Shown in pieces: positions 25,081 to 36,041 of a stretch of DNA of 64,000 nucleotides (within the stretch, counting starts at the first letter, position 1; each line of letters starts with the position of its first letter). The stretch is from Fremontodendron californicum (taxonomy: Eukaryota; Streptophyta; Magnoliopsida; Malvales; Malvaceae). The stretch lies in assembly GCA_030761205.1 (NCBI GenBank), contig JAULJL010000018.1:10870501-10934500 (forward strand). The letters are read 5' to 3'. Made by a program: the position numbers and the translations under genes. The notes beneath the pieces were generated by a model. It worked only from the letters and a program-made list of their open reading frames with translations, did no database searches and was not told the origin of the DNA.

Positions 25081-26345
25081 GACATGGCACGTGAATGACA
25101 TGAGAAATTTTGATGATATGCAATGTGAATGACATGGCATAATGAATGACATGACATGCGAATGAATGACATTGCATATGAATGACATGGCACATGAATG
25201 GATGCCATGGCATAATCTAGATGATATGGCGTGTGAGTGGAGGACATAGCATATGAATGACATGGCAAGTGAATGACATGGCCTAATCTAGATGGCATGA
25301 CATGTGAATGAATGACATGGCATATGAATGACATGGCAATATGAATGACATGGCAATATGAATGACATGGCATGTGAATGACATGGTAATATAGATGACA
25401 TGGCATATGGATGACATGGCACACGAATGACATGGCCTAATAGATGGCATGGCATGTAAATGGATGACATTGCATATTAGTGAATGACATGGCATGACCT
25501 AGATGACATAACATGCAAATGGATGACATGGCATGTGAATGTCATGGGAAATTAATAAATGACATGGCATATGAATGACATGGCATGTGAATGACATGGT
25601 AAATTAATGAATGACATGACATGACATGTGAATGAATGACATGGCATGGCACGGCATATGTATGACATGGCATGTAAATGACATGGCATGTGAATGACAT
25701 GGCATTTGAATGACATGGAAAATTCTTGATGACATGGCATGTGAATGAATGACTTGGCGTATGGATGACATGGCATATGAAATGACATGGCATGTAAATA
25801 AATGACAGGGCATGTGAATGGCATGTGAATGACATGGCATATACTTGATGACATGGCATGTGAATGACATGGCATATACTTGATGACATGGCATGTGAAT
25901 TAATGACATGGCATATGGATGACATGGCAAATTCTTGATGACATGGCATATGAATGACATGGCATATGAATGACATGGCATGTGAATGACATGGCATATG
26001 AATGAGATGGCGTATGAATGACATGACATATACTTGATGACATGGCATGTGAATGAATGACATGGCATATGAATAACATGGCATGTGAATGAATGACATG
26101 GCATATAGATGACATGGCAATATGATGACATGGCATGTGAATGACATGGCAATATGAATGACCTGGCATGTGAATGACATGGCAATATGGAAGACATGGC
26201 ATGTGAATGAATGACATGGCAATACGATGACATGACATGGCATATGAATAACATGGCAATATGATGGCATGGCAATGAATGACATGGCATGGCTTGTGAA
26301 TGACATGGCATATGAATGAATGACATGGCATATGGATGACATGGC
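25081..26345. repeat. ATGACATGGCATATGA-type minisatellite, right part
   Basis: More than 60 degenerate units of ATGACATGGC with spacers ATATGA, ATGTGA or AATATG, sometimes with an extra AATG. It continues the array cut at 1753. The repeat lacks stops in several minus-strand frames, producing overlapping open frames up to 266 codons (26342-25542) that encode only reiterated MPCHS/AMSFICHVI and are not genes. Confidence 0.93.
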
Positions 26346-28479
26346 GAAATAGAAAATGATATCATCATAAAATATTCATAATCACATCATGATCACATGC
26401 ACACATCATTAATAGATTTGAATTATTCATGTGAGGAATCCTATAAATAACATATGTCGAAAAATATTATCGTGCATTCCGTCAAACCCGGCAAAGCTTG
26501 GAAAATAATTCTTTCATATGATATTTACATGGTTTCGAGTAAAATAAAAACCATACGTTTCGATTCCATAAACACGTGCATTGAATAACTTTCTAACCTC
26601 CCCAGCAAACCCAACAAAGATCGGGAACTAATTCTCGCCAAATGTTTAATAAACTGAAAAATACGTTTTTATGACAAGTTAAGTAAAAACATTTTTAAAA
26701 TGCAATGCATGAAAATGTATTTCTTCTTTGAAATAAGGACATCCGTATACCTAAAAAGGTATCCGACTACCTTAAGAATCTACTTAAATCGAATTTTCAA
26801 AATCAAAAGACTTTAGGCTCGGATTTTAAAAAAAAAAGGAATTTTTGCATGAAAATGGCCTCTTGGCCAAACCCCCCTCTTTAAAAGGCTCTATTTTCCT
26901 AGTTTTGAAACCCGGGTTGACAACCCTTGACCCGACTTTTATAAAATCAAATTTTGTGATTGAAATGACCTGGAAATTACCCTAAGACAGTAGCTAATGT
27001 CCCAAATCAGCCCCCTCTTAATATCTTAACCAAAACAGAGAATTATATTTTCTTAAGAACAAATCTGACTCTCACTGGCAGTTTTGGAAACCCTTTTTTT
27101 ATCCTTCTAAACAATTTCAGAAAAACCGGAAAAAAGTATGGTAGACCGAGAACATGTCAATCTCCATGGAAAAAATCAGTTTAATTTTTGGAGCATGGAT
27201 ACTCTGATCGATTTTTACCAAAATCAAGATAGTGAGTTAAAAAACTGCTTTGTCAAAATCTATTTTTCAACCATGATAAAAAAAATCTAAAAATCATGAG
27301 AAAAATACCATGGCATCCCCTAAATGGCTACTGCATGTGGTAAAAAAATCAATTTATTTTGACAATGGATGAGTAGTAAAAAAAATCCCAAAGTCAGAAT
27401 ACCCAATCTAAAATATCTCTCTTCCAACTAGCATGGGCCAAGGATTTTTGGCTTGAGATCATTAGTTGATCTTGGCCAAAAACCTAGTTGAAATGTCATG
27501 AAATGCATGATTTACAGCCAACCAAACATTTGACAATAGATCAAGCATGAGTCAAAAGTATGAACACAACCAAGCAAGCAAAAAATATCAAGCAAGAACA
27601 AGCACAAAATCATCTTCCAAGTTTCGGTTAAGGCTAGGAAAACATGTGAAAATTTTGTCAACTTGGTTATTAGAGGAAGAGTGAAAAACAAAGGATAGAA
27701 AACATTTAAAATCTATTTTTGAAAACCTTTTTATTCATCAAAAGTTTACAAAATCACATGAACAAAGAGAGAATAAAAAGAATCACAACATCAAAGAAAA
27801 TATTAAAGAAGAGATAAGGAAGAGATAGTCACCTAGCTTTTGCTTTCCAAATCAAGAGCTCTCAATTTTTTTCTCACTTTTCTTTCTCTTCTCCTCTTTT
27901 TTCTCTCCTTTAGCTACTGCCCTTAGTGAAAAAATGAACTCTCCAACCTCTCTTAGAGTGGCCAACCCCCTTAGGTATTAGTGAGTGTGTGCTCCTTTTC
28001 TTCCTCCATTCTAAGCCCTTGGATGACATGTGCTCATCTTTTTCTCCAACAATATAAGCCATTGGATGAAGATATTATCATGACAATAAAAATGCTATTT
28101 TGCAATTTGATCTTGGCCATTGAGGGATGTACTCATCTTCTACAAAGCACATAGGCCATTAGATGAGGGAGGACCACTTGCACGGCAATAAAAATGGCAT
28201 CTTGCAACTTGATAGTGACTATTGGATTAAAATGATCAACCCTCCATCCTTCTCCCATGAACTGACCAGCCAAGGGCCTAGAATATTCCAGAATTTCCTT
28301 CATTTTTTCACTTTTTAATTTTGCAAATTGGCCCTTTCTCGATTTTTTCAAAAGTTGCATTTTGGCCCTTAATTTAATTGCAAATGGACCCCAATTTTGA
28401 TTTTTGTTCTTTTCCAACTCATCCCATCCAATATAAAACTTGGTTCTTGAGGTTTTCACATTTTTTCGAGCTCATTCAC

Positions 28480-29110
28480 TATTTTTCCCGGATTTTTCTC
28501 TAAAGTTTCAGTTTAGTGCCTCCCAAATTTAGCCGTTTTCATTTGAGTTCCAATTCCGGATTTTTCTTCACCAATCTCTTCCAAAAATTATAAAAATCAA
28601 ATCTGGAAGTTTTCATAATTTTTCGAGCTCGTTTCCTATTTTCCCAAAATTTTCTTTTAGAATTTTGAGTTAAGACACCCGAACTTTGTCATTTTTCAAA
28701 TGAGCTCCAATTCCGGATTTTTCTTCACCAATCTCTTCCAAAATTATGAAACTCAGATCTGAAAGTTTCCATAATTTTTCGAGCTCGTTTGCTATTTTTC
28801 CCAGAATTATCTTTTGAAATTTTGGATTAGTGCACTCGAATTTTGCCATTTTTCAAATGAGCTCCAATTCCAGATTTTTCTTCACCAATCTCTTTCAAAA
28901 ATTATGAAACTCAGATCTAGAAGTTTTCATAATTTTTCGAGCTCATTTGCTATTTTTCCCGGAATTATCTTTTGGAATTTCGGGTTAGTGCACCCGAACT
29001 TTGCCATTTTTCAAATGAGCTCCAATTCTGGATTTTTCTTCACCAATCTCTTCAAAAAATTATAAAACTTATATTTGGAAGTTTTCATAATTTTTCGAGC
29101 TCGTTTGCTA
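28480..29110. repeat. ~157-bp tandem subrepeats in the solo LTR
   Basis: The phrase 'tttcttcaccaatctcttc' recurs near 28564, 28720, 28878 and 29034, each followed by 'ttttcgagctc' and 'tgctatttttccc'. This mirrors the subrepeats of the inner LTR and explains the short parallel open frames here. Confidence 0.75.
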
Positions 29111-29792
29111 TTTTTCCCGAAATTATTTTTGGGATTTTTCGAGATTGCCCTTCAACCTCCGAAACCTCGATTTTACTCAAAACGGGTTCGATTTTTGGAT
29201 TTTCTTTTTCCACTTCCTTTGTCCTATATTGAATTTGAGTTAGTCCGAAAACGCCCAATTTTACGATCAAATTCCCCTCCGATTTAGTTTTCCCCTTTTC
29301 AAACTCAGGAATTTTCTCATTTTTCCCTTTTTGCTCTAACCGGCTCTTCCTTGGGATCCACTTCAAATTGGGCCGTGGGCTATTTCTCTATTCATCCTTT
29401 ATCAATTGGGGCGTCAATTTTATCGAATCGGGCCATCTCTGCAGTTTTTCCCAAATTTGCCGGATTAGGTCTTCCCCTATACTGAATTTCCGCAACCCCT
29501 CTTCCGAACTCTATATCTTTCGTTGTAAATCTCGGATTATCAAAATTCTTTCGCCATTGTTCAATTTAACTTTGAATCTTGATTTTGATTAGGAGTTGAC
29601 TTTTTTAGTGGTTGACTTTTTGAGGTTGACTTTTTCGAGGTTGACTTTTTTTGAGTTGACTTTTTGTGATGACCTCCGAAACAATGTCTTGGGGACCCAT
29701 CTGTGGAATGGTGGAAGTGTCTTTGCATTCCGGGAAGTTGAAAAGGAGAATCTGCTTGGTTTAGGGGGCTCGGACAAAATTAGGTGTCTACA

Positions 29793-29797
29793 TTGCT
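29793..29797. repeat. 5-bp target-site duplication TTGCT (right copy)
   Basis: TTGCT follows the LTR end CTACA and matches 500-504. Confidence 0.8.
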
Positions 29798-30554
29798 TAA
29801 TTTATATTTTTGTGCCTTAGTATTGATTTGCATATTCATGACCATTTTTTATGATCTAAAATGCATGAAAAATTATTAAAGATTTTTTATAAAACAAGAT
29901 TATTCCCAAGTTAAAATAGTTCATGAGTTCTCTGATGGGTCTGTCGGGAAGGATATCATCAATTATCAATAACGACGAAATATCTTTTCTTCAGAAACGA
30001 GGGTGATTCGGAGAATTTCAAAATAAGGAAGAATTCCATGTTTTGCCTAGTTTGTCGAGAAATATGAAAAAAATTATGTTAATAAATTTCGGATCATTTT
30101 CAAATAAAATATGATAGTTTTTTAGGGAATTATTTTTAAACACCAAATTTAAAACCGACTTTCACTGAGACTCGAGATAACACATGACTAATAAGGTACC
30201 ATTTTATACGAACGTTGTAGGGGTGCTAATCATTTCCCGTACGTAACCGACTCTCGAACCCGCACTTGTTTTCTCTGGTTCAAAGTGCAGACTTTGAATT
30301 TGGTTTTAAAAATGTTTTAATTACTTTTAAAATATTTTACAAAAATCGATTTTAATAGGTGGCCGATCACACCTAGCCAAAAAAAGATTGGTGGCGACTT
30401 TATTTCTTTTTCGAGGTCATTTTCAAACCATCAATTTTAATTTAAGAGGAATTAAGTCATCTTTTCCTCTATTTTTTCCAACGTCACACTTTAATGAAGC
30501 TGATTGTCCCGCGATAGGGGCATTTTTCGGACTTTTTTTTAGAGGGTTGCGACA
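29798..30554 (+). mobile_element. Right piece of the outermost LTR, ending GGGTTGCGACA
   Basis: The sequence is similar to the reverse complement of about 560-1200 in the solo LTR, for instance 'gattggtggcgac' near 30390 and the pair 'tatcatcaattatcaataa' near 29953. It ends ...GGGTTGCGACA, the coding-strand LTR end, so this LTR reads on the plus strand. What follows (GGTGCTTCATGC) is not a primer-binding site, so it is a 3' LTR or a solo LTR rather than a 5' LTR. Confidence 0.75.
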
Positions 30555-31710
30555 GGTGCTTCATGCAGATTCGGTCAAGGTAGTTGCCGCCTCAACTTCA
30601 ACATTGGAGTTGACATAAAAAATATAAATTTTTAATTACATGAACGTAAATAAATATTTTATATTTATAAATTATATAAAAAATAAATTATTTAATTTTT
30701 ATAAAAAATAATTTATTTAGAAAAAGAAAAAGGAAAATAAAATTTATTTATTTATTTTTATAAAATTAATGTAAATAAATATATTATATTTTTATAAATT
30801 ATTTTATTTTTGAAAATTTAATTTAAATTATAATATAAATTATTTTTATTTATTTATTTATTTATAAAGAAGAAAAAGGAAAAAAAAGAGAGAGAAAAGT
30901 ATAAAAAAAAAACTTATAATATTTTTATAATATTAATGCAAATAAATATTTTATTTTTTTTATAAATTATTATTTTTATAAAATTAGTTTAAATTATAAT
31001 ATAATTATTATTTTTTATTTTTTTATTTGTAAAGAGGAGAAAAAAGAAAAATATAATAAAGAAGAAATAAAATATAAAATATTTTATTATTACGTTTTTA
31101 TAAAATTAATTTAACTAAATATTTTATATGTTTATAAATTAATTATATTTTTTTAAAATTAATTTAAATTGTTATATAAATTAATTTTATTTTTTTATAT
31201 TTATCTATAAAAAAAGAGAAAAGAAAATATAAAATATAAAATTTGAAAAAGAATAAAGAATAAAAGACAAAAAGAATGACCACATCAGCAGATGGCATTT
31301 TTGTAATTGACACGTCACATGCCATCTGTCATTTAATGCCTATTCTAACGTATTACTAACGGAAATGACACTTAGATACAAAGGTATAAGATCGAGGATC
31401 TGATTGATACGTTTCGAAGTTTGAGGACCAATATAAAATATATCCTAACGTTTGAGAACCATTGGTGCTATTAACTCAAATAAAAAGTCTAATGGGGTTT
31501 CGGGTTTTCAATAAAATTGGGCTAAAAAAAAGCCCAAAAAATCATAAATCATAAATTTTCAGTTTTGATGGGTTTTTCCAAGTTAACTGGTTCGCAGTTA
31601 ACTCGATTTTTATCGGTTCTTAAAATTTTCGATTATGTTAGTATAATTGAACTAAGAGACCTGTCGGTTCTTAGTTGAACTAGCTGATTCGGTTTTTTCA
31701 TCATTAAGCA
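30555..31710. other. AT-rich intergenic DNA with no gene seen
   Basis: Positions 30620-31260 are low-complexity A/T runs (many AAATAAATT-like tracts). 31500-31705 contains phrases also present in the MITE at 45150-45562 ('gattcggttttttcatcat'), so it is probably an old relative of that family. Confidence 0.6.
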
Positions 31711-33171
31711 TGAGAGAAGATGTAAGGAGTGTTGTAGGATTTTACAAGGTAGACACCCCATAGGACTAGAGGAGACTGAAAGTGCCCATATATGTGTATA
31801 TTTAAAGTTTGGTGTTAGACACCACATGAGACTAAAGGAGAATGAGAGTGTCCATGGGTGTGAATGAGTTTGATGAGTGTTTAATGTGTTTGTGAGATTG
31901 AGATTGAGATTGTTTTGTGAGTGAGTGAGTGAGATTAATTATTGACTGTTGATGATTTGCTTGATGTGATTGTAATTCTCTACAATTAGTGGATATTTTC
32001 TCTCATCTGTGGACATAGGCAAGTTAAGGGTCGAACCATGTTAAATTGTTGTCTCTTGTATGGATGATTTATTGTTCGATTTCGCTTCCACTTGCTTGAT
32101 AATTTATCAGTTAGGGCTTTGGCCTAATAAGTGTATCAAAGCCAGGTTCGAGATAGATGTTAACTGTAATTTGAGGGAGATGTGGGTATCAAAGCAAGAT
32201 TGGATTCGATGAACATGAAGATGAAGACACAAGAGAAGATGATTGTGAGACTTCCATTGTGGATAAAGTCAAGCATGTCCAGCAAGAAAATTGAAGATTT
32301 GATGGAATTTGAGTCAAGATGAAGATTATTGAGAATATTGACTCAAATCTCAAAAGATATGATAGAAAATTTGTTTGAGATATTTTTGAGATTGGCTAAA
32401 TATTGCTTGATGGACAGAAGACTTGAAAAGAAAGAATTTTAAAAGGAAATGGATTCTTGGTGGGCAAGTTAATGAGCTTAATTACAAATAAAGAGAAGTC
32501 TCTATAGGATGAAGTATGAGAGAAAAATGTAAGGAGGGTTGTACGATTTTACAAGGTAGACACCCCATGAGAGTGCTTATGATGTGTATGTTTGAATGTT
32601 TTGAATGTAGGCATCCCATGAAACTAAAACAAAATGAGAATGTCCATGGGTGTGAATTAGACCTAATTATTCGCTGGGCCGTGGCCTGAAACTTTTCAAA
32701 TGTCCTTATCCAAACCTGACTCGGTTAATTATTTAAAAAATAATAAAAAATTTAAAAAATTATATTTATATTAGTATTTATGTATTTTTATAATTAAATT
32801 TAAATAATTTTTTTTATTATGTGAACAGTGATTCGGGCTAGGTCGGCCCAAATCACTAAAATCAATGCCCAAGCCCAACCTAATATGAGTTGGGCGAGCT
32901 ACCCGACCCTTGAACAGGTCTAGTGTGAATGGGTTTAGTGAGTGTTTGATGTGTTTGTGAGATTGTAATTGTTTTGTGAGTGAGAGTAATTGAGTGTTTT
33001 TTGCTTGATGTGATTGTAATTTTTACAACTAGTAGATTTTTTATTTTATCTGTGAACTTAGGTAAGTTAAATGTTGATCCACATTAAATAGTTGTCTTTT
33101 TTGTGGATAATTTATTGTTTGATTTCGCTTTCACTTATCCAATAATTAATTGATTAGGCTTTGGCCTAACA
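31711..33171 (+). mobile_element. Small non-autonomous LTR retrotransposon (TRIM/SMART-like or deletion derivative)
   Basis: Two direct repeats, 31711-32129 and 32517-33171, both starting TGAGAGA and ending in GGCCTAA(T/C)A, bracket a ~390-bp interior with no protein domain. Just inside the first repeat is GTGTATCAAAGCC, a diverged initiator-Met-tRNA primer-binding site (TGGTATCAGAGCC type). The second repeat is longer only because it contains a 265-bp MITE. I see no clear target duplication. Confidence 0.75.
32658..32922. mobile_element. hAT-type MITE inside the second LTR of the small retroelement
   Basis: Terminal inverted repeats are TAGACCTAATTATTC on the left and the complement of CCCTTGAACAGGTCTA on the right. 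An exact 8-bp duplication GTGTGAAT flanks it (32650-32657 and 32923-32930), as expected for hAT transposons. The first LTR holds the empty site with a single GTGTGAAT near 31860. Confidence 0.88.
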
Positions 33172-33439
33172 ACCCTAACCTAACCATTTACATCTTATGA
33201 GTTGTTATTCTTCTCCTTTGATAGAGGAGGAGTTGTTCAAATTTTATTCATATTATATTATCATACCTTTCAAATTTGTGAGAGTCCAAGCCTTAATGTG
33301 GCTAGCTGAAAATTTAGGCATACGCCGCATAGTATGGCGCAACAATAACAATAGAAAATGTTGTCAGCCTAAACTGTAGGCCGGTTGTTTGGGACCATCT
33401 CTCTTTCTCCATAAATAAATAAATATATATATATATATG

Positions 33440-33812
33440 AGAAAAGATCAACTTACACCGATATAAAATTAATTAATTCTATACGTTTTTATAATTTCGT
33501 GTACGATTGATATTTTAACATACGGACTATTAAATTTAGCAATATAATCGCACTGTCGTGCACGTAAAATTTCGAATCGATCCGTTATCTATATCATGTC
33601 AATCGATAATACTGTTTTTTATATGTATTTAACGGTTAAAATTTTTTTACATCGAACAAATAATTAGACATTTACAATTTAATCAAAATTTGATGTTCAC
33701 GATCTACATAAATAGAGCATAAAATGCAACAGTTGGATTAAAAAATATAAATTGTATAAAAAAATATGAGAAAGTATAAAATTAAATTAATTTTAGAGTA
33801 GTGTAAATAGAT

Positions 33813-33822
<10 letters not shown>
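33440..33822. repeat. Dispersed ~380-bp MITE-like repeat, copy 1
   Basis: Starts near AGATCAACTTACACCGATAT and shares its full length with 35135-35512, including 'tttaacggtt', 'acatcgaacaaat' and 'agagcataaaat'. The ends are loosely inverted. A third, inverted relative lies near 46960-47285. Confidence 0.65.

Positions 33823-33867
<45 letters not shown>
33815..33867. repeat. (AT)n microsatellite
   Basis: About 25 AT dinucleotides in a row. Confidence 0.95.
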
Positions 33868-33870
<3 letters not shown>

Positions 33871-33941
33871 TTAATTCTTTGAAATTTTCATTTAATGATA
33901 GGATAGGGGCGAAAGAAATATTGATGAGGGAAGGTCGAAAT

Positions 33942-34213
33942 TAGACCTGCTCATGGATCGAGTAGCTTGTCCGGCCCGATAGGTTCTGTCGGTATTGGGT
34001 TGGGTCTGGGCAGGAGTTTTGATGATCCGGATTGGCCCGGCCCTATTCTTATCACTGTTTAATCATTAAAAAATATTTGTTATTTAAATTTAATTATAAA
34101 TATTAATATAAAAATAAATTTTTTATTATTTTTTGAACAGTGAAATGGGCCAGGCCTGGGTAAGGAAGAAAAAAATCCGGGTCGCAGCCTGGCCTTGCCC
34201 ATGAGCAGATCTA
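33942..34213. mobile_element. MITE of the TAGACCTG family
   Basis: Ends are TAGACCTGCTCATGG and the complement of CCCATGAGCAGATCTA, a 15-16 bp imperfect inverted repeat. Flanking octamers GTCGAAAT and GCCATAAT match at only five of eight bases, so this is an older copy of the family seen at 32658 and 37905. A truncated relative may lie near 34272-34378. Confidence 0.75.
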
Positions 34214-34221
34214 GCCATAAT

Positions 34222-35127
34222 ATATATATAAAGATTTAAAGTAAAAATAAAAATCGTGTATGAAATAAACTTGTCCAAGGATAGGGTTATTTATCGGCTC
34301 AAATCGGTCCGGGCCATAGACAAGTAAAATATTTTGCTATGTGAGCTTGACTCGACCCAATCCATAGACAACTCTAATATAAAAATATTAAATTTAAATA
34401 TTATATATGATATTAAATTTGCTAACAATATATAAATTCCTTCTAATGAAATAATTTTTTTTTTTAATTTTTAAATATTATAATTCATATTGCATATGAA
34501 AAAAATGTAATAAGAAATTAAGTTTCAATGTCAAAAAAATTTATTGTCTAATTAAAATATGCATAAAATTATTTCATAGTATAAAAGAAAATTATAAGAT
34601 TACATATATTTAGAAAGGCAAAATAAGTTAAATACACAATTCGTATTAGATATTGTAATTGTTTAACTTTATTTATTATTTTTTTCCTTATGAGTATAAA
34701 ATGAAAAACATTAAACAAAATAATTAATATAATGTAATTATAAAAAAAAAATAATGTAAATGTATCTATTTAATTGACTAAAAAGATAAATAGAAAAAAT
34801 TAAGCTTATAATAATGAATGAGGTTTAAACTAAAAATGTTACCAAATTTATTACATCAAACAAGTTCTGCAAGTTGGGAGACCAAATTGAAGGGTCAAAC
34901 AAAATTTGGAGGGGCCAAACATAATTTTACTTTATTTCGAAAATCTTAAAAAAATTAAGGGATCAAATTGAATGATCAAACAAAATTTAAAGAGGTTAAA
35001 CATAATTTTACCCCTACTTAAAAAATATTAAAAAATTTAAAGGGTGCCCCCCTTCGCCCCAGGTAGGAACGAGAAATATACCATTTCGTTCATTTTAATC
35101 ACAATATTCTCAAATGTTATATATATA
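34222..35127. other. AT-rich intergenic DNA with no gene seen
   Basis: Apart from short phrases about 'gggccaaacataattttac' that recur near 34900 and 34990, it shows only A/T-rich sequence. Confidence 0.5.
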
Positions 35128-35134
35128 TATATAT

Positions 35135-35512
35135 GGAGGATCAACTTAAATTGGTATAAAATTTATTAGTTTTACACGTTTTTATAATTTCATGTATAAT
35201 TGATATTTCAATAAATCGATCGTTGGATGTAGTAATATAATTGCATTTGTCGTGCCCATAAAAGTTTTGAAACGATTTAATATTTATATCATATCGATCG
35301 AGAATACCGTTTTTTATATATATTTAACGGTTGAAATTTTTTCACATCGAACAAATCGTTAGATATTTTTAATTTTCTCAAAATTTAACGTGCACGATCT
35401 ATATGAATAGAGCATAAAATACAACGATCGAATTAAATAAATATAAATCATATAAAAAAATTATAAAAACATATAAAATTAAATTAATTTTACACTAATA
35501 TAAACACATCAC
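35135..35512. repeat. Dispersed ~380-bp MITE-like repeat, copy 2
   Basis: Aligns with 33440-33822 throughout, starting GGATCAACTTAAATTGGTAT and ending near TTTTACACTAATATAAACAC. Confidence 0.65.
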
Positions 35513-36041
35513 TTTTATTATTAGATACTCATAAAATGTTTTCTCGAAACTTTGGCCAAAAGAAGCACTTAAATGGAACTACTACTTAGAACTTCTTAAA
35601 AGTAAGTAGGTAGGCGCATAAATCTTGCTACTGAATCCATGTGTAACTCATCAAAATCCTTTAGCCAAAAAAAAAAATCAAATTAAATAGTCAAAGCAAG
35701 CTAAGGAGCTAAAGTGTCATTCAAAATGATATTATCTCGGAACAATACTTAACCAGAGCAAAAAGGCAGGACAAAAGCAAAAGAAAGTAGAGAAAAAGCC
35801 GCTTGAAGACGGCCAAAATAACTCTTCTTTGCCGCCTCTCTCTCCCCTCTATGTTGCCATAAAAAAAAAAACAAAACGAACCCCCTTTTTTCTTTCCTCA
35901 ATCCTTTGAAACCGTTTCTCATTCTATGACCTGACCTAATTTCTTATTCTTTTGTCCCCCACTGTTAACCGTTTTTAGAGTGAGACTGTGTGTCTCTCTA
36001 CTTCTCTTTTTCTTCAGCTCAGCTTTTTTTTTTTTTTTTTC

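Larger units (their letters stand above)
505..29792 (-). mobile_element. Solo LTR of a Tat/Ogre-like Ty3/gypsy family, split by a nested full element
   Basis: Read on the minus strand the LTR starts TGTAGACACCTAATTTTGTC (29792 down) and ends at 505. TTGCT flanks both ends. Without the nested insertion (1758-25075) and one copy of TGAGT it is about 5.97 kb and contains no coding domains, so it is a solo LTR, the usual product of recombination between two LTRs. It shares blocks with the inner LTR, such as the segment reading 'gtcgccaccaatctttttt' near 633 and the tail near 29765-29792, but differs enough to be another subfamily. The body at 26350-28400 is AT-rich with no gene visible. Confidence 0.82.

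Noticed and set aside
25542..26368. Overlapping minus-strand open frames of up to 266 codons
   Set aside because: They translate the ATGACATGGC minisatellite in several frames at once and encode only reiterated Met/Cys/His/Ser, with no domain.
35988..36041. Earlier ATG (35988) giving MCLSTSLFLQ before the AP2 protein
   Set aside because: The extra residues come from a poly-T leader (FFFFFF), while the next ATG gives MAKISQQ, which resembles WRI4-type N-termini.
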